Shown here: positions 8,142-17,628 of the stretch, piece by piece | How positions within the stretch are numbered: the stretch's first letter is position 1 | Layout: each line of letters begins with the position of its first letter | Assembly (NCBI GenBank): GCA_031378845.1 | Contig: JANNES010000009.1 | Span: forward strand, 91,109-155,108 | Source: JAJNPS01 sp031378845 | Lineage (GTDB): Bacteria; Pseudomonadota; Alphaproteobacteria; Rhodobacterales; Rhodobacteraceae | Length of the DNA: 64,000 nucleotides | Reading direction: 5' to 3' | Made by a program: the position numbers and the translations under genes | The notes under the pieces: model-generated | The model's input: the letters and a program-made list of their open reading frames with translations, nothing else | Told to the model about the DNA's origin: nothing | Database searches by the model: none

Positions 8142-10511
8142 ATGCTGAGCTTTGAGACGCCGCATTTCGAAGTGGATGGGGTGGTGCTGTTTCCGGATCA
8201 CGACGACCCTTTGCTCTTTTACCACACCGCAGGTGCGCCGCAGATCGCCATCGGGCCGCAGCGCCGCCCGATGTTCGACTTGTGGGTCTATACCGAAGCG
8301 CTGGTGAGTTCCTTTTTGCAGGGGACCCGGATCCCTGCAGAAATGGGCGGAGGATTCCTGACGCTGGGGGTCAGCTGCCAAAGGAGCGACAAGGAATTGC
8401 GCGCCGCGCGCAAGGCCATCGCCGCTGCAAAGGGCCTTGCCGATGAGACTGCGATCAGGCTTTCGCCCATTGCCTACACCCAAGGTCGCGCAGACATCAT
8501 CGCGCTTGACGCCGTGACGTTTCCGACGGGTGAGGCGAACCCGGCTTCGGCCACGCCCAATGAGGGGCGACCACGTTTTGTGACGGCTGTCGTGGGAACC
8601 GGGACGCCCGCCTTGCTGGGCGATCTGCAGTCGATCTTTTCGCTGTCGCTGTCGGACCGGGGTGCGGCGTTCATGGCGGGCATGTTCGACAGCGGCTCGA
8701 TGCCGGTGGGGGTCAGCTATGCGCTGAGCTTTGAGGGGCTTTCCCCTTCGGTGAATGTCACCGTCCACGCCGACATGGACATGGTAAAGCGGCATTTCGG
8801 GGCGGGATTGGTCGGTCAGGTGCAGTGGTTCAAGGCCGATGTGTCGGCAGCGATCGACCATCTGATCAAGACGAATGTCGTCACCATCGACTCGTCGGTT
8901 TTCATCGACAGTGATGCGGCACGCGAGGCTGAGCAACGCGTCATCGCGCTGTTCAAGGAAGACCTCATTCAGCAGTTGTTTCGGCCAACCTTGCCGACCC
9001 CGCCGCAACCAGGGGCGGGGGAAAGCATCGGGTCGGCCATCGCGGCACTGGCGCGGACCAGCGGCGGCGCTGCGGGCGGGGCTGCAGGGGCAGCAGGGGC
9101 CGGGTCCGGCGGGTCGCTGGGCCTGACCCTGAAATTCAGCGAAGAGACCGCAGATCTGTCAGGGACCTTCAGCTATGCGTCGCGCATGCCGGTCACGCGC
9201 ACCGATGCACCGCAAGCCTTCTTGCAGACGATGATCGATCCCGCCAACGCCGCCAGCCACACGACGCTGGTAAACCTCGGGACGGCCTCGGCATTCTTTG
9301 ACCGGGTGGAGGCGATCGTATCTTTGCCCGACGACGCGATGTTCCGCGACCTCAATTTGCGTCAGGCCGTGGTCAGCGTCACCTATGGTGAAGGCGACCC
9401 AGCGCGCACGCCGGAAACCAAGCCGCCGCTGGTTTGCGTGCCGGGCGGCGATCGCCATCGCATCGTGGCGTTCCACCGCAATGGCCGCGCCAGCATGGCG
9501 ATCCGCTATGCCATCACTTATGAATTTGACGATCCGGTCGGCGCGACAGTGGATGCCAGTCGTTACACGACGCAAAGCCAGCTATCCACCACGCGCGCCG
9601 TGATGATCGACCCGATGGGCGATTTCGGCTATCGGCGGTTGTCGCTGCTGGCGGGTCGCATTCCTGCTGATGTCACGCAGGTGGATATCGAGGCGGATTT
9701 TGCGTCTGAAAGCGGTACCTTTGCCGCGAACCGCCGCTTTCGTCTTTTGGCCCCGTTCAACCGGTCAATGGCCGAAGTGGCACCGGACGGCGCCGACTGG
9801 CCTGTTCGCACCGAGGAACGCGGGCCGGGGCAATTTACCCTGCACACGACCTATGTCTTTGCCGATGCAAGCCGCTTCACCGCGCCAGAACAGGTGCTGC
9901 AATCCCTGTCCCACACCCTCGATGCGCCATTCCAAGGTGACCGGGTCTTGCGGGTACAACCCAATATCTTGTCACAGACAATCGAGGCAATCGACCTTGA
10001 GATCGAGTATGACGACGCGGTTGCATTGTATCACCGCCGCTTTGCCGCGACCCTGATGCCACCCTTTGCGGCGCAGACCTTCACCTGGCCGATCCTGAAC
10101 CCGGATCGTCAGACGACGCGTATCCGCGCGACCATCCGCGAAGGCGGCATCGTGACCGTGGGCGACTGGGAACTGGCAGAGGGGCCGACCCATGTCGTCG
10201 GGACCGATGCAGCACGCCCCGTCGACCTTGTGGTGCGGCTGATCGGGGGCGAGATGACCAGCCTTGGTCTGGATGCCGTGCTGGTCGAGGTGCGCCATCG
10301 CGACGAGGCCGGCAACCCGCGCCTGACCGAGCTGTTCTTTGCACCAACGGACCCGGTATCGGCCACCACCACCCTGATCCGTCGTCCCGGTCTGCCGGTG
10401 GATTTCGAATTTCGCACGCAGGCATTCACCGCATCGGGCGACGTTCGCACAAGCCCGTGGATCGCCCGTACCGAAACCCTGCTTTTGATCATTTCGCTAC
10501 GAACTCTTTGA
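8142..10511 (+). CDS. Island beta-sandwich paralogue 3 (unknown function), with Gly/Ala linker
   Basis: A 789-aa paralogue, 15 nt after paralogue 2, with an AAAGGGG-type ribosome binding site. The N-terminal domain shows the shared pattern (LLFYHTAGAP, MFDLWVY, GGGFLTLGV) and FSLSLSDRGAAF near residue 165, matched by FSLSLSEEGAAF in paralogue 4. A flexible Gly/Ala-rich stretch at about residues 307-326 separates it from the C-terminal beta modules, of which the first begins with FFDRVEAIVSL. The modules carry VSVTYGEGD, VDIEADF, IDLEIEYDD and VLVEVRHRD strands. It appears to be cytoplasmic. Function is unknown. Confidence 0.85.
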   Translation: MLSFETPHFEVDGVVLFPDHDDPLLFYHTAGAPQIAIGPQRRPMFDLWVYTEALVSSFLQGTRIPAEMGGGFLTLGVSCQRSDKELRAARKAIAAAKGLADETAIRLSPIAYTQGRADIIALDAVTFPTGEANPASATPNEGRPRFVTAVVGTGTPALLGDLQSIFSLSLSDRGAAFMAGMFDSGSMPVGVSYALSFEGLSPSVNVTVHADMDMVKRHFGAGLVGQVQWFKADVSAAIDHLIKTNVVTIDSSVFIDSDAAREAEQRVIALFKEDLIQQLFRPTLPTPPQPGAGESIGSAIAALARTSGGAAGGAAGAAGAGSGGSLGLTLKFSEETADLSGTFSYASRMPVTRTDAPQAFLQTMIDPANAASHTTLVNLGTASAFFDRVEAIVSLPDDAMFRDLNLRQAVVSVTYGEGDPARTPETKPPLVCVPGGDRHRIVAFHRNGRASMAIRYAITYEFDDPVGATVDASRYTTQSQLSTTRAVMIDPMGDFGYRRLSLLAGRIPADVTQVDIEADFASESGTFAANRRFRLLAPFNRSMAEVAPDGADWPVRTEERGPGQFTLHTTYVFADASRFTAPEQVLQSLSHTLDAPFQGDRVLRVQPNILSQTIEAIDLEIEYDDAVALYHRRFAATLMPPFAAQTFTWPILNPDRQTTRIRATIREGGIVTVGDWELAEGPTHVVGTDAARPVDLVVRLIGGEMTSLGLDAVLVEVRHRDEAGNPRLTELFFAPTDPVSATTTLIRRPGLPVDFEFRTQAFTASGDVRTSPWIARTETLLLIISLRTL

Positions 10512-10538
10512 ATCCGCCCGCTTCTGGAGCGCTGCACC

Positions 10539-12986
10539 ATGCTGGACCTGAATTCTCGTTTCGACCTTCTCGGCGTCACCTTGTACCGCGATGCCGACCA
10601 GAAGACGGTCTTTTTCTACTTGCCGCAAAACCCGGTGATCCCGCGCGATGCGGCTGGCCTCATGTTTGATCTGATGCTGTACGAAAAGGGCGGCCAAGGC
10701 GCGGACCTCGACACCGGCGGGTTTCTCACACTTGCGATTTCCACCGGCCTTGGCGCGCTGGAGCGCCCCTTGCTGCGCGAATTGCGCAAACAGTTCGGCG
10801 ATGGCGCGCGCCTGACATCGATCCCGTTCACCGAGGGCTCGGTTCGTCTTGCGGGCTTGGATACCGGAGTTGCGCCAGTCAATGAGGATGGCACGGGGGC
10901 CGCTTCCGATCCCGGGCCTGCGGGGATCCGGCTGGTTGAAAAGGTTTTCGGCACCGCCACGCCGAACCTTGATGGCGATAACCGTGCGGTGTTCTCGCTG
11001 TCTCTGTCAGAAGAGGGGGCGGCATTCTTTGCCGAACTTTTGGAACAGGGCATCGCCGCGCGTCCGCTGATCGCGATCTATGACCTGAAATACACCGGGC
11101 TAATGGAGGTCGAAAGCCTCAAGATCGAGATCGACTTTTCGCGCGTCTACGATTTCCTGCGCACCCGTATCGGGTTCAACGCAATCGTGGTGGCAGGCGA
11201 GATCGACAACATTGTCGAAGAGTTGCGCGACAATCAGGCGATCCGCATTGACGACACGGTTCGCAGCCTGGAGCTGTCGACGCCGGAGGCGATGAAGGAA
11301 CGCCAGACCCGGATCGATGCACTGGTGAAAGAGCTGGCGACCGGTGCGTTCTTTGCGCCGTCGCTGACACTTGGCGATCCTGCGGTAAATGAAGCCGAGG
11401 TCTTTGCCGCGCCAAGTGCTGATCAGGCCGGGCTGTTCCGGCAAGGCGTCCCCGCAGCTGTCGGGCAGGCCATGGCCCATGCGGTAACCCGTCGCGAACA
11501 AGCCCGCGAGGTGGACATCAATACGCCGGAACCGGAACCGGGCGAGGGGACGCCTGCACCTGCCGCAGACACCGCGGTACAAAACACCAATGCAGCCATG
11601 GGCGCGCCCCGCGCGACCTTTACGATGCGGCGGTTGCAACAGCGCGAATTGCGCAAGGTGACCTACGACATGTCGCGCACGACAGCGATGCAGCGCAGTA
11701 CCGGTCCGCAGAATCCCCTGCTGTTCATGGCCTCTGCACGAGAGATCCAAAGCCGGATCCACAAGATCAACCTGAACCACCCGTTCTTTGCTCGCTTGCG
11801 CATTGATGTGGATGCCGGCGGCACAGACTTCGCCGCCGAAGGCATCCGCGAGATGACGGTGAACCTGCGCTACGGGACGCGCGCCGATGGCAGGCCCAGG
11901 GAAACCGGCGATGTCGTGCTGCGTACGGCTGCCGATCGGGCGAGTTTCGTCTTTGCGCGTGACGGGCTCGCGGCCTCTGCCTACGAATACCAGCTGACGG
12001 TTCACTATCTGCCTGGTGCGGGCCTCGGTGACCCCCGCACAAGCATCACGGCGCCGTGGACCTTGACGGAGTCGCGCACTCTTTCGGTGCGGCCCTCGAT
12101 GGTGGCGCGGCGCAAAGCCGTGACGCTGTCCTTGCCACGCGCGCTGCCGCCCGATCTGGCAGAAGTGCGCGCGACCGTCGCCTATGTCGACGCGCGACAG
12201 GTGATCGACGACCGGCGTAGTTTCGTCGTTGTCCCGGGCGGTGGCGATGTTGCGGCCCAGGTTCGATTTGATAGTGCTGGCGACAGCATCAAGATCAGCG
12301 GCCAGGCCATCTTTACCGACGGCCGCATCGTCGCCCTGCCCGATCAGGTGCGCCCGGACCCGTCGGGCAGTCTGCCTGATGATGTGGTGGTGTTGGCCGT
12401 TCCGAGCCGCCCTTCGGTGCGATTCAGCGCGATGTTGTCGGACCCGCTGGATGAATTGCGATCCGTCATTTTGGAATATGAGGTCAAGCAAGGTGGCACC
12501 CTGATCGGCACGGCGGCCGTCGAATTGACGGATGCGCAGGTTTCGATCCCGGTTTCCATGGTCTTGTCGACCGAGGTGCCACTGCCCGAGGTTCGGGTGC
12601 GCGAACGCCGGATATTCGACAGTGGCGGCGTCGAGACGACGCCGTTCCGCCCCTTGACCGACATCATGGTGATCGCCGGAATTCCGGCGACCGACGTGCT
12701 GGACGTGACGGTCCAGTACATTGGCCAGCCAATGGAGACCGTCGGTATTCTGGGGATCATGGTCACGCTGCGCTACGCTGCCTCTGACGGCGATCCTGAT
12801 TTTGCCCAGACCACCAGTCTGTTTGTGGAAAACCGCGACATCCAGCGTTGGCAGGCCCGCATCAAGAACAGAAATGAACGAACATTCACTTATGAGACGA
12901 CGCTGATGATGCAAAGCGGCGGCGACCGGGTGTTGCCCGCTGTCACCACCGACAACCCCCGCGTTTTTCTGCGCGTCACACCCTGA
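10539..12986 (+). CDS. Island beta-sandwich paralogue 4 (unknown function)
   Basis: At 815 aa this is the largest of the five paralogues. The N-terminal domain is the closest match to paralogue 1 (YRDADQKTVFFYLP against FRDDEQKDTFYYLP; MFDLMLY; GGFLTLAIST). A long helical linker with a Pro/Glu-rich break near residues 329-344 leads to four beta modules; the first again opens with NHPFFARLRIDV. Later modules carry VNLRYG, VRATVAYVD, VILEYEV and VTLRYA strands. No secretion signal. It is followed 24 nt later by the phospholipase D-fold gene. Confidence 0.85.
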   Translation: MLDLNSRFDLLGVTLYRDADQKTVFFYLPQNPVIPRDAAGLMFDLMLYEKGGQGADLDTGGFLTLAISTGLGALERPLLRELRKQFGDGARLTSIPFTEGSVRLAGLDTGVAPVNEDGTGAASDPGPAGIRLVEKVFGTATPNLDGDNRAVFSLSLSEEGAAFFAELLEQGIAARPLIAIYDLKYTGLMEVESLKIEIDFSRVYDFLRTRIGFNAIVVAGEIDNIVEELRDNQAIRIDDTVRSLELSTPEAMKERQTRIDALVKELATGAFFAPSLTLGDPAVNEAEVFAAPSADQAGLFRQGVPAAVGQAMAHAVTRREQAREVDINTPEPEPGEGTPAPAADTAVQNTNAAMGAPRATFTMRRLQQRELRKVTYDMSRTTAMQRSTGPQNPLLFMASAREIQSRIHKINLNHPFFARLRIDVDAGGTDFAAEGIREMTVNLRYGTRADGRPRETGDVVLRTAADRASFVFARDGLAASAYEYQLTVHYLPGAGLGDPRTSITAPWTLTESRTLSVRPSMVARRKAVTLSLPRALPPDLAEVRATVAYVDARQVIDDRRSFVVVPGGGDVAAQVRFDSAGDSIKISGQAIFTDGRIVALPDQVRPDPSGSLPDDVVVLAVPSRPSVRFSAMLSDPLDELRSVILEYEVKQGGTLIGTAAVELTDAQVSIPVSMVLSTEVPLPEVRVRERRIFDSGGVETTPFRPLTDIMVIAGIPATDVLDVTVQYIGQPMETVGILGIMVTLRYAASDGDPDFAQTTSLFVENRDIQRWQARIKNRNERTFTYETTLMMQSGGDRVLPAVTTDNPRVFLRVTP

Positions 12987-13010
12987 CGGTGACCGGATCG
13001 GAGACTTGAT

Positions 13011-14609
13011 ATGACATTCGAAGCCGACAAGCAGCGTTTCATGTTCTCGACCGAAAGCACCGGGTCGTTCGGGATGTCGCAGGCGTCCCAGCCGGTGGTG
13101 CCAATTCACCTGCAGAACATGATTGAGCCGATCCTGATGGGGCCCGCCTACTTTGCCAAACTGAAGGCGGCCATCGATGCGCTGGGTCCGGCTGGCAACC
13201 CGGTCATCTACATGGCCGGCTGGTGGTTCACGCCGATCTTTTCGCTGGAGGCGATGTCGGGAGGCCCGGAACTGACGGCGCTCTTAAAGGCCAAGGCACG
13301 GGCGGGTGTGGATGTGCGGGTCATGGGCTGGGTGCTGGCACCGGAACTCATGGCAAATGCCCTTGTGCAACAACATGCGGCGGATGCATTCCGCACCAGC
13401 TATGGCACCATGCGCTTCATCCGCGAGCTGCGCTCCGAACCCGCAATCGCCGACAAGGCGGTTTGCAACACCTTGTCGCACCCTGCCGGGGCGGTCCACA
13501 CCAAGATGGTCATCGTCGGCAACGACACGCAGATGACGGTGTTTACGGGCGGGCTTGACTGCGTCAATGATCGCCATGACGAGATCTGGCGCGATGTTCA
13601 GCTTTCCTTGCAGGGCCCGGCTGCGCAACCGGCGTTCGACTACTTTCGCGACATGTGGAACGAGGTCCAGTCGCGCCCGGTCACGCCCTTGTCGTTCAGC
13701 GTCACGCTGACCGGCAGGGTCCATGCGATCCGGCTGGACAATCGCACCACCGGCATGGCGACCCTGCCCGCCCGAGCCTCGGTCGGGCGCCCGGCCGGGG
13801 GCAGCATTCACGCGCAGTCGCTGCGCACCGTGCCGCAGTTCAACTTTCCAGAGCTGCTTGGCCTGTCGCCAGTGCCGATCAACCTGCCCACCAGTTTTGC
13901 GCCCGACGGGGTGTTCGAGGTGGACCGGGCGTGGCGTACGGCGATGGGTGGCGCGCAGACATATTACTACGCCGAAGACCAGATGCTGTCTTCGCAGTCG
14001 CTTTGCGATGCGCTGAATGCGCGGCTTCGTGCAGATGAGGATTTCCGGGTCATCTTGGTGACCGGGCGGTTCGATCCGAACGATGCGCCGACAGATGTCG
14101 GGGCATGGGTGCGCGCACGCGCCTTGAATTTCCATTTGTTGCGGGCGCTGACGCAGGAACAAAAGACCCGCGTCGGCATCTTCAACCACAGCGACAAGGT
14201 GGTGCACTGCAAGATCGCCATTGCGGATGACAGTTGGGGCTTTGTCGGCTCTCCCAATTATTCGGCGAGGTCGCAATACACCGATTTCGAGCATGGCTAC
14301 GGGTTCATGGATGAAAGCGGTGCTGCGGTTCCCGCCTTTCGCCAGCAGCTTTGGGACAGTCTTTTTGGCGCCGTGGAGCCCGATCTGGCGCGGGCGCTCG
14401 ACCGCTGGTTCGCCATTCCGGTCGGCGGCACGCAAGGCGTGCTGCAGCGGATCAGCCCGCCTGTCATGATGCCGTCGCTGTCCACGCTGGACCGGCTTGC
14501 GGCGGATTCGCTGTTCGAGGTGGACAGTCGCGCGACATGGGGCACGGATTTGTTTGCGCTCTTGGCGGCAGGCATCGCCGCGACCCCCGCGCCGATCGGC
14601 GGATCATGA
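13011..14609 (+). CDS. Phospholipase D-superfamily protein with asymmetric HKD motifs
   Basis: A 532-aa PLD-superfamily protein without a signal peptide. Members cleave phosphodiesters, in lipids or nucleic acids, using two HKD motifs that form one active site. The C-terminal motif is canonical: HCKIAIAD near residue 399, followed by GSPNYSARS. The N-terminal motif near residue 163 reads HTKMVIVGND, where the usual Asp position is Gly and Asp comes two residues later, then TGGLDCVNDRHDE. The enzyme may therefore be active with a variant geometry or have altered specificity. It is embedded among structural paralogues, so it is a candidate effector (inference). Confidence 0.85.
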   Translation: MTFEADKQRFMFSTESTGSFGMSQASQPVVPIHLQNMIEPILMGPAYFAKLKAAIDALGPAGNPVIYMAGWWFTPIFSLEAMSGGPELTALLKAKARAGVDVRVMGWVLAPELMANALVQQHAADAFRTSYGTMRFIRELRSEPAIADKAVCNTLSHPAGAVHTKMVIVGNDTQMTVFTGGLDCVNDRHDEIWRDVQLSLQGPAAQPAFDYFRDMWNEVQSRPVTPLSFSVTLTGRVHAIRLDNRTTGMATLPARASVGRPAGGSIHAQSLRTVPQFNFPELLGLSPVPINLPTSFAPDGVFEVDRAWRTAMGGAQTYYYAEDQMLSSQSLCDALNARLRADEDFRVILVTGRFDPNDAPTDVGAWVRARALNFHLLRALTQEQKTRVGIFNHSDKVVHCKIAIADDSWGFVGSPNYSARSQYTDFEHGYGFMDESGAAVPAFRQQLWDSLFGAVEPDLARALDRWFAIPVGGTQGVLQRISPPVMMPSLSTLDRLAADSLFEVDSRATWGTDLFALLAAGIAATPAPIGGS

Positions 14610-14619
14610 GAGCGATGCA

Positions 14620-15306
14620 ATGATCAGCCTTGTCCATCCCTTTGCTTTGGCAGACTTGCCCAAGCTCTTGCTGTTTGCTGACGCGTCGGACCTTTCGGTG
14701 ATCCATGCGCTGCCGCTGAGCCTCAGTCTCGGGCAGGCAAGCCTGACCTTGATGGGCCGTGGCAATCGCAACAGCGATGCAGGAGTGCTGGCCGGGTTCT
14801 GGACGATGACCCTGGAGGGCGTGCTGACCCAAGATGACCGCAGCCATGTTTCGGCAAGTCTTGCCACTGACGGCGGTCCCGCACTGCGTGTCGTGGCTGC
14901 CGAGGCCAATGTGACGCTGGATCTGGCTCTGACGGCTGAACCCGGCATCGGGGGAAAGCTGGAGGCGGCCGGCTGGCGTGGTGGTCCGTTGTCTTTTGCG
15001 GGCGATGTCGGGCCGCAGAATGCGGTGGTCTTGCGCCGGGAATGGCAAAAGGGATTGCCAAACGCGCAGGTCAGGATAGATGTCGCGATGACCGGCATGG
15101 GCACTGTGACGCAAGTGGCCGCCACCGCGCAGGCGTTCAAGATCGACCTGCAGCCACCGGGTCAGGCCCGACTGAGCCTGCAAACCGCGACGGTCGAAGG
15201 CCGCAAATCGCAGGCCACGACGCTTCGCTTTTCGACGGATGCCAGCGTGGTGCTGGCGCGCGGGACTTTGGCCTCCGGCATCATTTATGCGGGGTTCGAC
15301 AGGTAG
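14620..15306 (+). CDS. Small beta-rich island protein (unknown function)
   Basis: A 228-aa protein starting 10 nt after the PLD-like gene. Long alternating hydrophobic stretches (LSLSLGQASLTLMG, ANVTLDLALTA, ARLSLQTATVEG) suggest an all-beta fold. It lacks the N-terminal signature of the five large paralogues, and I see no transmembrane segment or signal. Conserved position inside the operon suggests a partner or chaperone-like role for its neighbours, but this is inference only. Confidence 0.7.
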   Translation: MISLVHPFALADLPKLLLFADASDLSVIHALPLSLSLGQASLTLMGRGNRNSDAGVLAGFWTMTLEGVLTQDDRSHVSASLATDGGPALRVVAAEANVTLDLALTAEPGIGGKLEAAGWRGGPLSFAGDVGPQNAVVLRREWQKGLPNAQVRIDVAMTGMGTVTQVAATAQAFKIDLQPPGQARLSLQTATVEGRKSQATTLRFSTDASVVLARGTLASGIIYAGFDR

Positions 15307-15342
15307 ATATTTTCCAGGTGTTTCAAGGGAAAGGTTGGCATA

Positions 15343-17616
15343 ATGCTTTCGATCTACGGCAGTATCACGGTGCCTGACGTGCCAAATGTCGTCGTTTACC
15401 GCGACGATGAAGATCCGCGCAAGTTCTACATGGTATCAGGCACTCCGCGCATTCTGCGCAGCGATCCGCGCAACCCGGCCAGTGCGCCGATGCTGGACCT
15501 GATCGCCTATGTGCGTGATCTCGACCGGATCAACCTTGCAACCGAAGATGTCGAACGCGGCCATCTGCAGATGACGGTCGGGTTGGAAATTGACCAGGCC
15601 GACCAGCACAGGATCCGTGCCCATCTGCGCCAGCAATTGGCCGATGAGGTCGCGCAAGGCTACCGCTTTCTGGGCATTCCGGTGCGCCCGGCAGAGCCCG
15701 AACTGAGCTATGCGCCGCTGTTTGTAGAAGGCTCCGCCGTTGCCACGACGTTTGACGATACGCTGCAGATTGCTGCTGCGGCGACGTGCCCGGCCCTCGG
15801 GACAGGGGTCAATTCGGCGTCGTTTTCCTATGCGCTGACGCAAAGTGGCGCGCGGCTGATCAAGCAGGCGATGGATCAGGGCAGCCTGCCGATCCAGGTG
15901 CGCTACCAGAACCTGATGATGATTGCGCGCATTCCTGCAATCACCATCCGCATCCACGGTGATCGCCGCGAGTTTCTGGAGGAAGCACGCCGCAATGCCC
16001 AAGACCGTCAGTTCCTGTTCGTCGGCGGGGGAATATTCATTCACCAGATCTGGTATGCGCCGCCGACGCTGTCGTCGTTCCGAAGCACCTATCAGAGCCT
16101 GACGATCGAAATAGATGACGGCGATTTCCGCGAGGCGGACCCGTCCGATGACCTGACCGCAGAGTTGGAACAAATGGCCATGACCGTCTTGCAGAACAAC
16201 ATCCTGCCCAGCTTTTTCGAACAGGCGATTCCGGCCTCGGACGAATCTGAAGATGAACAGAACAAGGGCTGGTGGTTGCCGACCGAGACCACGACGGTTG
16301 AGGGGACCATCGATGTCACCATCAGCCGCCGCGATGTCGTGCGCATCAACCACCCCGCAAATGGCGTGATCGGTGGCAACCTGACACCCGCCGAGGCAAA
16401 GGCGGCGGTCCGCTTTGCCGACGTGACGATCCCCAACATTCCGATCCAGAAACTGACGGTGCTGCCCAACATCAACTTTCAGATCGACCCGATCGCCGCG
16501 GTGTCGGTCTTTATCGACTATGACCAGTTCGACGAGATCCGCCAACGCCGTATCCGCAATCAAAAGCAGGTGTTGCTTCAAAAAGATACCGTGCCCAGCC
16601 AGTTCGCATTTGACCTTGCGATGGCAGCAGATGGTACGGCAAAGGCGGAATATCGCTACCGGACCGCCGTGAACTTCAAGGACAGCATGATCGTGGCTGA
16701 ACATCCGCCGAATGGCGGCTGGATCACGCGGTCCGGCGAATTCATGGTGGTCAGCTATGCCCAGATGGGGCAGCTCAAAGTCGATCTGATCCTTGCGCCA
16801 ATGCCGCCCGACGTCGCGTCGGTCGATCTGACCCTGACCTATCCCGATGCCTCAGCGCGCGGGGCGGTGCAGATGATCGCGCTGGCTCCGGCCAAGCCGA
16901 CAGGCAGCTATCTGGTCACGACCGGCGCCACCACGACCGCATTGCCCTATCGTGTGGCAAAGGTGTTCCGGATGACAGACGGATCGGCCCTGAGCTTGCC
17001 GGAGGTCGAGGCGACGGCGCAGACCTTGACCATCACCAGCCCGTTCGAAGCCGTGGTCGAGACGAACTTTGTCGGTCGTGGAGATTTTCAGAATGACGTC
17101 ACGACCATCTTTGTCACCGCGACCTACCGCGATCCGGCGCATGACCTGGTCGAGCAGGTGACGCTGCAACTGGATGGGGCGACGCGCCTACAACGCTGGA
17201 CCGTCCGCCAGATCGACAAGGATGTGACGGACTTTTCCTACACGGTGCGGGTGCTGCGCCGGAACGGTGCGGAAAGCGTATCTACACATACCGGGACGCT
17301 TGGCGGCGTCATCACCGTCGGGCCCAGCGGGCAGGACGCGATCGAGGTGATCGTCGATACCGAGATGGTCGACTGGGTCCGCTATGCGCGGGTGATGGTC
17401 ACGCTGACCTACAGCGACCCGGCCAACGGCATCGCCGCGCAAAAACCGATGCTGTTTTCCGAAACAGGGGCGAAGGTCCAGACATGGTCGGTCCTTGTCG
17501 GCAACCCGCTGCTGCGCACGGTCCGATATACCGTCAGGCGCGTTGGCCGAAACGCTGCGGATGACATGATCGAGCCGCCCGTCCTGACCGACGATCCCTT
17601 TATCGTGCTGCGCTAG
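15343..17616 (+). CDS. Island beta-sandwich paralogue 5 (unknown function)
   Basis: A 757-aa paralogue separated from the first four by the PLD-like and small genes. The N-terminus keeps the pattern YRDDEDPRKFYMV, then MLDLIAYV and LQMTVGL, and FSYALTQSGARL at the place of FSLSLS...GAA in copies 3 and 4. A helical, acidic linker (about residues 255-310, with ASDESEDEQ) precedes four beta modules bearing VDLTLTY, IFVTATYRDPAHD and VMVTLTYSDPANG strands. The last two modules resemble the C-terminal modules of paralogue 2 (ELRYNDPAHD). No signal peptide or catalytic motif. Confidence 0.85.
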   Translation: MLSIYGSITVPDVPNVVVYRDDEDPRKFYMVSGTPRILRSDPRNPASAPMLDLIAYVRDLDRINLATEDVERGHLQMTVGLEIDQADQHRIRAHLRQQLADEVAQGYRFLGIPVRPAEPELSYAPLFVEGSAVATTFDDTLQIAAAATCPALGTGVNSASFSYALTQSGARLIKQAMDQGSLPIQVRYQNLMMIARIPAITIRIHGDRREFLEEARRNAQDRQFLFVGGGIFIHQIWYAPPTLSSFRSTYQSLTIEIDDGDFREADPSDDLTAELEQMAMTVLQNNILPSFFEQAIPASDESEDEQNKGWWLPTETTTVEGTIDVTISRRDVVRINHPANGVIGGNLTPAEAKAAVRFADVTIPNIPIQKLTVLPNINFQIDPIAAVSVFIDYDQFDEIRQRRIRNQKQVLLQKDTVPSQFAFDLAMAADGTAKAEYRYRTAVNFKDSMIVAEHPPNGGWITRSGEFMVVSYAQMGQLKVDLILAPMPPDVASVDLTLTYPDASARGAVQMIALAPAKPTGSYLVTTGATTTALPYRVAKVFRMTDGSALSLPEVEATAQTLTITSPFEAVVETNFVGRGDFQNDVTTIFVTATYRDPAHDLVEQVTLQLDGATRLQRWTVRQIDKDVTDFSYTVRVLRRNGAESVSTHTGTLGGVITVGPSGQDAIEVIVDTEMVDWVRYARVMVTLTYSDPANGIAAQKPMLFSETGAKVQTWSVLVGNPLLRTVRYTVRRVGRNAADDMIEPPVLTDDPFIVLR

Positions 17617-17628
17617 GAGGACAAGCAG

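Noticed and set aside
7494..13109. Long minus-strand reading frames opposite paralogues 2-4
   Set aside because: They lie fully antisense to well supported genes, have no family resemblance and arise from high GC content.
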